A stretch of 64,000 nucleotides of DNA from Fulvia fulva. Taxonomy: Eukaryota; Ascomycota; Dothideomycetes; Mycosphaerellales; Mycosphaerellaceae. The DNA lies in NCBI RefSeq assembly GCF_020509005.1, contig NC_063018.1, positions 3,596,001-3,660,000 on the forward strand, read 5' to 3'. The notes under the pieces were generated by a model. That model worked only from the letters and a program-made list of their open reading frames with translations, ran no database searches and had not been told where the DNA came from. A program made the position numbers and the translations under genes. Each line of letters opens with the position of its first letter. The stretch's first letter is position 1. Shown here piece by piece: positions 11,164 through 21,600 of the stretch.

Positions 11164-12029
11164 TATATATTATGTATCTGACTAGGACTATATAACGGTT
11201 ATCGATACGGTGCTTCCTTAGTAAGGTATATAGATCATCTCGTTCTAGCTATTAAACGGCTTCCTTAGCCTCTAGTTACGTATAGAGTCCTCGAATAGCG
11301 GTCGTAAGCGGGGTTATAACGTTATTATTATATACCGATAATACTCTAGTAGACGATAGGTTTAGGATACGATCTAGGCCTAGTAATACCTAATACTACT
11401 ATTAGTTTCGTAGGTCATCTAGGTCTCTAGGCTTCGGTAAGTCCTATAAACGTCGGGTTAAGCTATCTAGCTTAGTACCTTAAACTCCTAGCCTATAGAC
11501 GATCTTAAAGAAGAACTACGAGAGAAACTCGGCCTAGCGAGCTTGTCTACGGTTCGATTACTTCGTACTTATAAACTATTCGAGGTTCTTATAATCGGAG
11601 TATATAAGCGTCGGCTTGTCCTTAGATTCCGGGTCTAGTAGATTCTTATAATCGTCGGTATCGTATTCGTTAATAGTTAGCTTCGGTCGCTATTCCTCGA
11701 AAGCTTATATAATAGCTAGGAGCTCCTTATTGTAGATATCGTAGTTATATTACTAGGGATCTATCTTCTTAGATATATAAGCGATAGGATGTAATACTCC
11801 TCGCTCGTTACGTTATAAGAGTACTACTACTGTTACGTAATCTAAGGTATCTATTTCTAGAATAGTCTCTCGCCCTAGGTAGAAGTATTTTAAGGTAGGC
11901 GTATCGATAAATGCTTACTTTAATACCTCAAACGCCTATTAATATACTAGAGACTAGTCCTATAGGACATTCTTCCTCGTAAGCTTTGTTATAGGTAAGT
12001 AGATCTTACTAAAATCCTTAATAAACCTA
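11164..12029 (-). pseudogene. gypsy RT thumb end and RNase H remnant
   Basis: On the minus strand this begins at 12028 with R-F-I-K-D-F-S-K-I, the conserved start of the gypsy thumb/connection. It continues through an RNase H domain: E-I-D near 11860, P-I-A-Y-I-S-K-K near 11790, and Y-N-Y-D-I-Y-N-K-E-L-L near 11740 (the tether and catalytic region of Ty3 RNase H). A connection toward the integrase follows. It is contiguous with 5082-6808 once the LINE is removed. The upstream RT catalytic part is not where it should be: it sits inverted at 12069-12346. Confidence 0.8.
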
Positions 12030-12068
12030 TAACGTGCTTTACTACCGAGCGGGCTATACTACCGAGCG
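12030..12068 (+). repeat. isolated pogo terminal repeat fragment
   Basis: These 39 bp repeat the left end of the pogo element (acgtgctttactaccgag, then the second CTACCGAGCGGGCC) with TA before them at 12028-12029. Nothing else of the element follows: at 12069 the sequence switches to a gypsy RT piece. The fragment lies at the exact point in RT where the complete pogo copy 280 bp away also abuts RT sequence, so it is a footprint of the rearrangement that inverted the RT piece. Confidence 0.85.
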
Positions 12069-12346
12069 GGCCTTATATTACCTTAATAACGTACTTGTCT
12101 TTAGTAAGACAAGAGAAGAGTCTATCTAATATATCCTAAAGGTTCTACGAAAGCTAGATACCGCCGGGCTCTAGTTAGATATTAACAAATACGAGTTCTT
12201 TAGACACAAGACTACTTATCTAGGTGTTATTATTATAAATAAGGGCATTAAGATAGACCTAGCTAAGATTAAATACGTTAAGAATTAGCCTATACCCGCG
12301 AATATCACCGACATCTTATTGTTTATAGGGTTTACTAACTTCTACT
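12069..12346 (+). pseudogene. inverted segment of gypsy reverse transcriptase
   Basis: This plus-strand piece lies inside a minus-strand element. It reads Y-Y-L-N-N-V-L-V-F-S-K, the RIPped form of the RT active site Y-L-D-D (both Asp codons changed to Asn by TpG-to-TpA on this strand), continues through the post-catalytic region (G-L-Q-L-D-I-N-K-Y-E-F, Y-L-G-V-I) and ends with G-F-T-N-F-Y at the TA in front of pogo copy 2. In gypsy RT the next residues should be R-F-I-K-D-F, which are found at 12028 reading the other way. The segment has therefore been flipped between the two pogo ends. The RT finger region that should precede YLDD is missing. Confidence 0.82.
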
Positions 12347-12347
12347 A

Positions 12348-13480
12348 ACATGCTTTACTACCGAGCGGGCTATACTACCGAGCGGGCCACTTTTACTAAG
12401 AACTATACTACTTCTACTTTAATTACGACGGTATCTTAACACGACGACATCCTATAGAATCGTTACTAGGAGGACAATTCCTCTTTAGATTCTTCGCTAT
12501 CTAGTAAGTCTACTTAATAGGTACGTACGTTATACCCCGACTTGCTCTATCGCTTATAGCGTCGTAGCCTTATTACTAGCCGAACACTATCTAGCGACTC
12601 TCTACTCACTTCCTACCTCCTAGTATCCTCTAGAGATATTAATTGCGACGCCTTATCGAAGGTTAGAGACCCTCTAGACTAAATGTACTTACGCTTTCGT
12701 ACTTTCTACTATATAAGGGCCTCGTTAGACTTGCGTAGCTTACTAATCTCGCTTTGTATAAGAGCTATCTAATGCGCTATCTCTCTACTCCCTCTCTATT
12801 GCCCTATTAAACGACCTTCCTCTTTCTACTACGCCTTTCTAAACCCGTAACGACGCTCTAAGACGTAATGACACCTATTATAAACCCTGTCTCGTCGAAG
12901 TTATAGGTGTCCTAGTTAAGGATACTATACTTCTCCTTTATATTACGTATAAGTAAGAACTACTTGTCGATAACGTCTAGGTCTTCTATTAGGGCTCGCT
13001 AACGATCGTATCTACGTGTTATACGAACCTTTAGCTCACGATGCCGCCTAATGAACCTGTCTATCTAATTAAGACTAGCGGGCTTAAGACCCTTCTCTTA
13101 TAGTAATGAATCGGCTATTGCTCGTATACTAGCCTTTAATAGCGGGAAACCTCTAAGATCTAGCTCGAGTATATACTCAAGTCTTACCCTCTCTTCTAGC
13201 TCTATAAGCTTCTTCGAACTAGGCTCGTAGTCACCCCGAGGAGGTCGTCTATTCAATCGATACCCTAGTATAGTTCGAGACGCGTCGTATACCTTTATAG
13301 TAAGTCGATTCGTAATTATCGCGTCGCGTTTCGTGGCCTAGACAGCTAAGGTCAGTTTGGCCTCGTTTAAAGATAATATACGCTATAATAGTAGTGATAT
13401 AGCTATATCTATAGAAGTGGTACAGTTCTTAGCAAAAGTAGCCCGCTCGGTAGTATAGCCCGCTCGGTAGTAAAGTACGT
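12348..13480 (-). mobile_element. pogo/Fot1-like element copy 2, DDE core deleted
   Basis: A second 1133 bp copy, in opposite orientation to copy 1 and of identical length, flanked by TA at 12346-12347 and 13481-13482. It has the same terminal repeats with the doubled CTACCGAGCGGGC motif and the same internal deletion of the transposase core, so the deletion arose once and the deleted form spread. Internal differences from copy 1 are few. On its right the Ty3 element continues on the minus strand with sequence that normally lies upstream of the RT. On its left is the inverted RT segment. Confidence 0.9.
12466..13376 (-). pseudogene. pogo-type transposase remnant, copy 2
   Basis: This is the mirror image of the remnant at 3808-4718: the N-terminal helix-turn-helix/CENP-B-like region, the N-F-D-E-T-G-F block with the first DDE Asp, then the deletion and a basic C-terminal tail out of frame. 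It shares copy 1's deletion junction. Stop codons of RIP type interrupt it. The surviving DNA-binding part might once have been made as a truncated protein that could bind the termini, but no open frame now supports this. Confidence 0.75.
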
Positions 13481-13482
13481 TA

Positions 13483-14640
13483 TACTTTATAGCCCTTCCT
13501 CCGGCTTATACGCCGAAGTGCTTCTATATTAATAGGCTTAATATCGATCTCCGGCTTAGTCTCGACCTTTAGTTCTTTCTTTGTTCGACGCGCTAGGCGC
13601 TTAAGTGTTTTAACCCTATCGGCGGATAGTAGCTAGCGGACGTAGTAAGATGGTTCCGGTTTATCGTCGGTATCGACAGTATGTCGTATTACTACCTTCG
13701 TCGTATACGTCTCCTATACTACTATAGGTTCGTCTTTATCCTCTATGTAGGGTTTAGCGTAATTAGATAGAGCTTAAGGTCGCGAACTCTCCGGTACTAG
13801 TATCTCGGTCTAAAGAACGCCTCTTAGTATAATACCCTTATCGTTAATAGACTATACGTATACTAGTTTAGTTCCGAGTATATAGTTCTGTCGACAATAT
13901 AGTAAGAATAGGGTTATAGTTCCTAACGTATAGTAGAACGTAGGTTAATACTCGTCGTACTAGGGACGGCTAAGGACTATATCGTATTCTAGTAATACGT
14001 AGTAGCTAGACCTAGTCTCTACGTAGTTACCGATCTGAATCTATATCGTTGTTCTATAAGTAATAAGGTCACTAGTAGGTCGGCTATCTGCTTACATTAG
14101 CCCTAATGGATTAGGTAGCTATATTATACTAAGGTTATTCTTATACGTAAAGTCGATATTAAAGTACGTAGAGTTAGTACTATTATTATAAAGGGTTTAA
14201 GTAGGGATCTTTCTATTTACTATATATAGTATAACTAGATAAGAAGCTATTACCGGATTGTATTTATCTATAGAGTAGTTTATAGCTAGTAGGGAGTATA
14301 CCGATATACTTAAAACCTTGCCTCCCTTAGGGGGCCTATGTTTATATTTATACTTTTTCTCGTTTTCTCGTAACTCTAACTCGTACGGTCTACTACGTAT
14401 TGCGCTTACGGAGTAGACTAGGCGTTTCCCGCGCCGCCGGTACTATTAGCGTTACTACTATTACTACCGTTACGGCGGTTATTACTTAGGTTATAGCCTA
14501 GCGTAAATAGGCGGCGGGCGACATCTCGAAGGGGGCACTAATCGGTGTCGACACGGCGGTGACCTTCTTATTCGCGTTTCAAGTACCGATTCTAATCGAT
14601 ATATTCCTAGGCGCAAGTAGTATCTAAAGGTTAGATATAC
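13483..14640 (-). pseudogene. gypsy protease and pre-RT region remnant
   Basis: This minus-strand pol sequence lies between gag (right) and the displaced RT (left). At its left end the reverse complement reads I-K-P-I-N-I-E-A-L-R-R-I, a block found between protease and RT in fungal gypsy elements. The centre (about 13750-14250) should hold the aspartic protease, but I cannot point to an intact D-S/T-G. RIP stops occur throughout. Assignment is by position and partial similarity. Confidence 0.5.
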
Positions 14641-16608
14641 TAAAATGCCTAAGGTCGATTAGCCTACTTAGTCTTAGCGTTCGGGTTAGTGTTATTGCCG
14701 CTACTACCCGAAGCCGTATCCTTCTTATCGTCGTTACCCTTAGTAGTCTTCTTGTTACCTTAGGTCTTATTACTATTACCGGCCTTACCGTACTTAAGGT
14801 CGAACGCCTTAAACTTGTCCTCGTAGTTATATAGTAAAGACACGACTTGCTTAAGGGTTATATTGACTATATCCTCGTTTATAATACGGTTATCGTAGCG
14901 CGAGTTTAACTTACGGAGTAGGAAGTCCTTCTCGAGTTTCTTTTCCTTCGCGCCGTTATTAAGGTTAACGATATCGGCGTTCTTACGGAAGGATAGGTAG
15001 AAGTTAATAAACTTCTCCTTATTACCCTACTATAGACTATTAAGCTTAGTTATAGTATTAGTATAGGCATTACGGGTACCGTAGCGCCGGGCTAGATCTT
15101 CTATTATCTTATCTATAGAAGCGTACTAAGTAGTCGTACCTTCCGTAGACTTAGTAAGACTAGGGATCTTTAAGTCGACATAGGTCTATATACCGTTCTT
15201 CAACTAGCTCTAGACGTTCTAAAGGGAGTCCTTTATAGTACGGTACTTCGAGGCTTAGACCTTAGCTTTAGTAGTACGCTACTACTCTTAGAACTTAATG
15301 TCGTCGCTCTTTAGATCAAACTTAGTAGGGGCCTTTAGCTCGTTAGAGGACTTGATACTAGTAGTTATATCGGCGTCGTAAGTCGTATATACGGAGATAG
15401 GGTTACTATCTAAGTCGGTACTCGGGCGATTCTTCCTACCCTTACGACTACCGTCCTTACGGCTATTCTTACGGCCCTTATTGCCGTCGTCCTCGTCGTC
15501 CAATAAGTCCGATAAATCCGGGTCCGACTTCTTCTTATTAGGCTTACCTCTATTCTACCGACGCTCTAGTAACTCTTTAGACTCGGTTCGCTAAGGTAGT
15601 AGGTCTTACTTTTCCTTAGACCGGCTACGGTCCTTCTCTTACTTCTTAAGCTTAGTAATACGCTTCTCGGCTACTACGAGCTTAGTCTCGGTCTCTACTA
15701 GCTTGCTCTCCGCTACCTTATACTACGTATAATATACCTTCTTTATATCCTTAGCCCTTATAAGCTCGTCTAGGTCGATAATAATAGTATTATTACGCTT
15801 AGCGATCTCCTCCTTTAGTCGTATAACCTCCTCTTCTAGGGACTATCTAGTCGCCTATTCCGTATCGATTATATCCTCGAGTCGGTCTATCTAGTCCTTA
15901 GTATCTTACGCCTTACGGAGGTTAATACGGTTAGCTATATCGAGCGTAGTATTAAGTTTATACGTACGTCGGTAATCGGACTCGATATTATAGAGGATCT
16001 TATAGATCTACTAGGGATAGTCATTAACTATCTTCTTAAACTTGTCTATATTCAACCCGTTTAACGAGTCGAAGGCTTCCTAGAAGTTGTCGATAGTAAC
16101 CCTCCTCTTACTCGATGCCTTAGTACCCTTATCTTCTATCTTATCCTCGATAAACTCCGCCCTATATAGGTTAGCCAAGTTTAGCTCTGTCTCGACCTCC
16201 TCTTCCTTAATCGCCTTGAGTTAGTCGAACACCTTCTTATACTACTTACGGTACTAGTTATTCTCGTCGAGGAGCCTATTTACAATATACTCTTTACGTC
16301 CTTAAGTCTATATCGCCGGGTTCGCGCTATCGTTATCGAGTAGATCGGATAGTAGAGTAAAGAAGGATGATCTATTAAGGGACGGGCGATGAACGCGTCT
16401 ATTAGTATTCTCTACACTTACGCCTAGTACGCCGGTACCGGTCTATCTCGCTATTATTACTATATTAGCTATAATCTACTTTAAGGTACGACTTAGCGAG
16501 TACAATACCTAATCTTAGTACTTCCTAGTATACTATCGCGGTTTCTCTATAATCTCCTAAATATAGCTTCTCGTATCTCTCTATACGTTAGTAATGATCT
16601 ATTCGAAG
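14641..16608 (-). pseudogene. gypsy gag remnant with coiled coil
   Basis: Minus strand. The N-terminal half (about 16300-15600) is rich in K, E, D, L and I in heptad-like patterns, for example the stretch around 15930-15700 with repeated E-E-E-V-I-R-L-K-E-E-I type segments, and predicts a long coiled coil. A charged D/S/K/R linker follows (15560-15420). From about 15350 to 14700 comes a capsid-like part with K-F-D-L and later a conserved tryptophan-rich core. One open piece of 71 codons survives at 15288-15503. Element H has a gag of the same layout at about 46050-48060. The 5' leader and primer site lie just left of the LTR at 16609; I could not match the primer site to a tRNA. Confidence 0.75.
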
Positions 16609-16793
16609 TATTATAAGTAGGTATTAGTACGTAATCGGGTAAGGTACAAGTCGAATAGATGTTCTATCTTAGGAAGGCGCGGAGGGCGCGAGAGTTATAT
16701 ACGGGCGCTAAGCCGCTAGTCGGATTAGTTAGCGGGCGCGAGGTCTAGGTACGTGCCCGCGGGTTTAAGTAAATATACGCCGGTACGGTAATA
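16609..16793 (-). repeat. 5' LTR of the Ty3/gypsy element
   Basis: Partner of 4897-5081: start tattataagtagg (TG changed to TA), end gtacggtaata, followed by the target duplication AGCGG at 16794-16798. The two LTRs share blocks such as gggcgcgagagttatatacg and cgctagtcggattagttagc without change. It carries CpG-rich sequence untouched by RIP, since this RIP acts on CpA. Confidence 0.93.
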
Positions 16794-18011
16794 AGCGGCT
16801 TAGTTATTACCTATAAGCTTGACTAGCCTTAGCTCGTTAATAGTGCCCTTGCTTACCCTTATACTCGGCTAGAAAGAGCTCTCTCCTACTAGTTCTAGGC
16901 ACCCTATTTCCCTAAGGACAGTAGTAAGAAATTGTGACTGCTTTACGGCTACGTTTATAGCTATAAACTCAGCTTCTATTATTAATATTATAATAGAGTT
17001 CTACTTCCTACTTATCTAGGACATAGGTAATCTATAAAGGAACTATACGTATCCTAGAATTGAGACTCTATCTACTTTGTCTATAGCGTAGTTAGAGTCC
17101 GAGCATCCCTAGAGATTGCCCCCTCCCTTTCTATATATAAGACCTAGGTCTAGGTACGACCGTAGGTATCGGGAGAGCTTCTTTAAAGCCTTTATATACT
17201 ACTACGAGGGATTAGCAATATATAAGCTAATTCTTCTAAGGGGAAGTACTAAGTCTAGCCTTGTCATTATTATTAGCTACATCTAGGTACTATTATAGCT
17301 CTAGTAAACCTGTTTATTGTACCTCTTATCTATAGGAGCCGTAGGTACTAAATGCTCGTAGCTCTCTATAGGTAAGTAGGTTGGCGTAGCCTTCTCTCTA
17401 GCTATATTTATCTTAGCTAAGTTAGCGTAGATATAGTGTCCTTAATTAAGCTTTAAAGTGCCTTAGGACCTGTGTCTTATAATCCTTATTCTAAGGATCT
17501 TCGTAGGTTTACTAAGATCTTTAATCTTAAACACTTTTCTAAGCTTAGCCTTAAACTACTAAACATCTAATAGCTTCGGAGCTATAATAGGTATGTCATC
17601 TATATAGGTAAGGACTATAAGGTCTCTATCCGTATAGATAAGTAGGTATAGATCTACCTAGGACTAGATAAATCTAATATTCTCTAGCTTCGTAATATAG
17701 AGCTTGTTCTAGTCTCTAGCTCCTTGCTTAAGCCTATAAAGGCTTCGTAGGACCTTAAACACTATATTTAGAGGTGCTTCAACTCCTAGGGGTAGGATTA
17801 TATAGATGTCTTTAAGAAGGCTACTTTAGGTAAAAGTATTATTTATATCTACTAGGTGTATCTCGAGATCTCTCTTATACACTACTACTATAAATACTCG
17901 GAGAGTATTATGTCTAATAGTAGGTACAAAGGTCTCTTCGAAGTCAACCCTATATCTCTATAAAAACCCTCTTATAACTAGTCTTGCCTTAAACTTCTTA
18001 ATAGCTCTACT
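16794..18011 (-). pseudogene. copia E RNase H and reverse transcriptase remnant
   Basis: Minus strand. The reverse complement shows copia RNase H near 17030-17110 (D-S-D-Y-A-I-D-K-V-D-R-V type block, comparable with copia A near 22820). Upstream is the T-R-P-D-I-A block near 17270. The RT active site is near 17591 as I-D-D-I (usual Y-V-D-D). It stops at 18011, where copia A is inserted, and resumes at 23632. RIP stops are frequent; only similarity to copia A and B identifies it. Confidence 0.8.
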
Positions 18012-18246
18012 TGTTAAGATGTAGCATCTCAAAGGGAGTCAACAATCAGGAAGTGATCTGGCAGCCTGAGGCATCCACGATGACTCAGCTTGTAGGGAGA
18101 TACCTTCTCTCCCCTTTAGCTTAGATAGACATCCAACACAATCAACATATTGGTTCCTGATATATTGCTGCATGCTCGTGCTATTAGTCAGTTGAAGATT
18201 GATCTCTTACTCCACTCCGCTGCCATCCACCCGTACCTGTTCAACA
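18012..18246 (+). repeat. 5' LTR of copia A
   Basis: Begins TGTTAAGATG and ends CTGTTCAACA, the TG...CA termini of LTRs. I see no difference from 23392-23626. It should carry the promoter (U3) and polyadenylation signal; I cannot place a TATA box with confidence. The first bases form a short inverted repeat, gatgtagcatc. Confidence 0.96.
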
Positions 18247-18265
18247 GGTTATGAGCCCGGGTTTG
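18247..18265 (+). promoter_or_regulatory. primer binding site, half initiator-tRNA type
   Basis: GGTTATGAGCCCGGGTTTG directly follows the LTR. Its complement contains CCCGGGCTCATAACC, which resembles the anticodon stem-loop of initiator tRNA-Met (anticodon CAU in GGGCTCATAACCC), not the 3' CCA end. Drosophila copia is known to use a cleaved 5' half of initiator tRNA-Met with a primer site that also begins GGTTATG. The same site, RIPped, sits beside the 5' LTRs of copia E (32229-32245), B (38837-38853) and C (63659-63675). Confidence 0.8.
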
Positions 18266-18670
18266 TGCAGGAATAAGAGCAACCTATATCAGTACAGGTT
18301 ACTTGTATCCCTTGCTATCGTAGCAGAAAACATCTGGGAATCAGAAGTCTACCCCGTCTATCCTATCAAGGAGCTTAGTTCGATACTAAGTGATAGGTAA
18401 CCCAGACAAGGACTCTGTGCGGCTTACTCAAAGCCAATACCTTGAAGATACTCTGTAGGCAGAACTGCATCGAGATACTATCAAGAAGGACTTCAAGTAA
18501 GTCATTTGAAGCTCTGCTAGGAGAGACAGACCTGTGTCCTAGCCCCGAGACCTCACACCGCTCCTTCTTTACTTTACCAAGCAGGCCTTGGTATCCACAC
18601 CTACGAACTTTCCCATTCTACACCAGAAGCCTCAGCAGGATCTGAGCCACCACCTTGGAACATACACACC

Positions 18671-21600
18671 TTGTTTCATTACATCCAATTTATTATGGAT
18701 TCATACCAAGAGAAGACAGAGGAGAAGGGAGGCAAAATCCCAATTCTTGGGAGGGACAATTGGAAGAGATGGTTCAATCTTCAGAGATACAAGATGGAGA
18801 GCCAATCAGCATTCTTTGCAATTGATGACCTAATGGAAGTGTCTTTTGACAACATCAAGGGCAAGACTCTGAAACTCCAAGAAGAGGCTACAACCAAAGA
18901 GATCCTCAATACGCCAACATGGACAAGACACAATGCAGTATGCAACTTCAGTATCCTTAGTAGGATCACAGAAGAAGATGAATTTGAGCTTGAGGGCTCA
19001 TGTGAATCTGGAAGAGCTGCTGAGAAGTGGGTGTATCTCTGGAACAAGTATAGCCAGGTGCTACCAACCCATGCACATGAGCTCACAAAGCAATTTGTGA
19101 CCTTTGAGATGAGTGAAGAGTTCACCATCAGATCTGCATGGACACACCTGGTTTCTCTTGGAAAAAGGATTGCTGATGTTGACCCAGAGGGTCAGCATTA
19201 CAGGAAAGCTGATGTGAGGATGACCCAGCTCTTAAGCTCACTGCCACCTGACTACCATGTAGCCAGGGATACTATCATGGCTCAGCCAAAGATGGATCAT
19301 GAAAGGACCTTAAAGATCCTTGAAGCTCAAGAAGCCAGGTTGGATCCCTCTAAGGCTGAGTATGGCATGGCAGCCACCTGGGTCAAGCCCTCAGGTCTAG
19401 CAAGACCACTCTCCTGCCTTCTCTGTGAGAAGGATCATCTGATCAAGGACTGCCCTAGTTTGCCTGAGGCAAGAAAGGTCCTTAGATCTCATTCCCAACC
19501 ACCATCTTCCCAGAATACAACACATGTCAAGAAGAAGAGAACTCCACCACCCACTTCAAGGAGGACACCAAGAGAGAAGTCCTCTATGGAAGAACTTAAG
19601 AAAATGGTGAAGAAACTCAGCTCTGACATGCTGTCACTCCAGAAGAACCAGGCCCAGTCTTATACCTCTAAAGCAAAGAAGACTGGAAAAGGTTTCTCCG
19701 CCCAAGAGTCACCATGCAGCTCATCCCCAGAGACAATGTCTGATGATGATGAGTATGATGAAGTGGCTCACTCAACTGCAGAAGTCCAAGGCAAGTTCCC
19801 CTCGTCAGAGTGGTTACTTGACTCCTGTGCTTCATCCCATATGACTGACCAAAGCTGCCTCTTTAGATCTATGACTCCCTTGACAAGGAAGAAATGGATC
19901 AAAGTGGGAGGTGGGTTTTTATTGGCCACTCATATTGGGAATGCAGAGATGAGTGGGAGAGCTGGCAGAAAAGTTGTTTTGGAAGATGTCCTGCTTGTAC
20001 CCAAGCTAGGAGTGAACCTGGTTTCATGGAACCAGTTTAGCAAGCAGTTTGGTGTGCAACCTCCATCATTTTCTCTTGTTTCCCCCTCTGGTGAGACTGT
20101 TGTCCAGACAAAGCTCCTTGGGGGGGTTCCATTCATTGATGAGATTTCTCCTCTCCTACAAGAACGGGCACATTACTCATCATGTGCACCACCAATGGAG
20201 AATGCCTTTGTGACTGCTCAATCAGAGACCGACCTGAAGCAGTGGGAGCTTTGGCATAGAAGATTTGCACACTTTGGGAAGAATTTGCTCCAGAATCTTC
20301 ACAAGGTAACAGACTTGAAAGAACCCATTCCTATCCCTAAGGATGGCTTTCACCAGTGCAGAGTATGCTCAATAGCAAAGATGAAGAAGTACAAAGGCAA
20401 AGTTACAGAGAGAAGACCTGAAAGACTTGCCCTTGTATCTATTGACATATGTGGCCCACTACCAATCTCAAGACTAGGATTCAAATACTGGCTTGAGATT
20501 GTTGACAACTTCTCTAGGAAGAAGTGGACCTTTCCTCTTAGGAAAAGAGAAGATGCTCCAGTTGCTCTCCAGAACTGGAAGATCAAAGCAGAGAGGAAAT
20601 CATCAGCGCAGCTGAAAGCAGTAAGACTTGACAATGCAAAAGAACTTATTGCATTAGTGAAGCAGTGGGAGAAGGATTTGGGGATTGGGCTCGAGCCGAC
20701 TGAGGCATACAACTCTCTACAGAATGGACCAGTTGAGAGGTCAATACAAACCTCAGAGGACTCTATAAGGGCAATGCTTGAAGAGGCTAAAATGCCGGTT
20801 GAATTTTGGCCTGAAGCACTAGAGGCCCAAACTTATATGAGGAACAAACTGCCAAATGGCCCAGATTACGATGGGTTCAAGGTTTCACCAGATGAGGCTT
20901 TTGATGGTATCAAACCGACCATCAACCATTTGAAAGTTTGGGGATGCAAAGCTGTTGTCTATATGGACACAAGATCCCAACCTCAATGGGCAAGAAGTGA
21001 CAAGCTAATGAATAGGGGTAAAGAAGCAGTGTTTATTGGGTATGTTGAAAACACAGCTAAAGCCTGGCTCTTTTGGGAACCAGACATGAGAGCTGTTAAA
21101 CAACACACACATGCAGACTTCTTTGAGGACCAGCCTGGAGGTGATATGGGTCTCAATGTTCCAACATTGAATCTACCAAGCAGTGCACCAGCTAGGAAGC
21201 CCTTAGGAAGGCCGAGGAAGAACGTATCCTTAGGACAATCTACCTACCATTCAGGCGTCCATCAGAGCCCCCCCGAAATAGATCAGCCAATTGAGAGCCC
21301 TAAAGTCGCTCAGCCGAGAAAGCTGTTTGTGCAACTTCCCCAGCCTCCGGAGAACGTAGGGGAATTTCAGAAAATCGATCAGCCAATTGAGAGAAGCTCC
21401 CTAGATCCCCAGGAAATAGACGTTACTAGGTCACAAGTGACGGTCCCTAAATCATCCCTTGGAAAGAGAAAGGCTGACTATGATGTTGAGGGCTATGACA
21501 TGAAACAGAAAGCCCCAAGATCCATGGTCCCTAAGCCCGAACTAACCACTGAAGTGGGAGAAGCAATGGACCTCTCAGAGAACCTTGCTGCTTTTCACCA

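Larger units (their letters stand above)
4897..16793 (-). mobile_element. Ty3/gypsy element, RIPped, with nested LINE and pogo insertions
   Basis: This minus-strand LTR retrotransposon is delimited by a 185 bp LTR pair (4897-5081 and 16609-16793) and a perfect 5 bp target duplication AGCGG (4892-4896 and 16794-16798). Without the LINE (6809-11163) and the pogo material it would be about 6.4 kb, normal for Ty3/gypsy. From right to left it holds a coiled-coil gag, a protease region, a rearranged reverse transcriptase, RNase H and integrase, which is gypsy order. RIP has closed all long frames. It was inserted into copia E. Confidence 0.92.

Noticed and set aside
12030..12068. Independent miniature inverted-repeat element
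   Set aside because: Only one end is present and it abuts an inverted RT fragment, so it is a rearrangement relic, not a complete element.
18442..18833. Short plus-strand frames in the copia A leader
   Set aside because: They overlap the leader and the start of gag in other frames, are not conserved in copia C beyond what the nucleotide sequence dictates, and have no recognisable domain.
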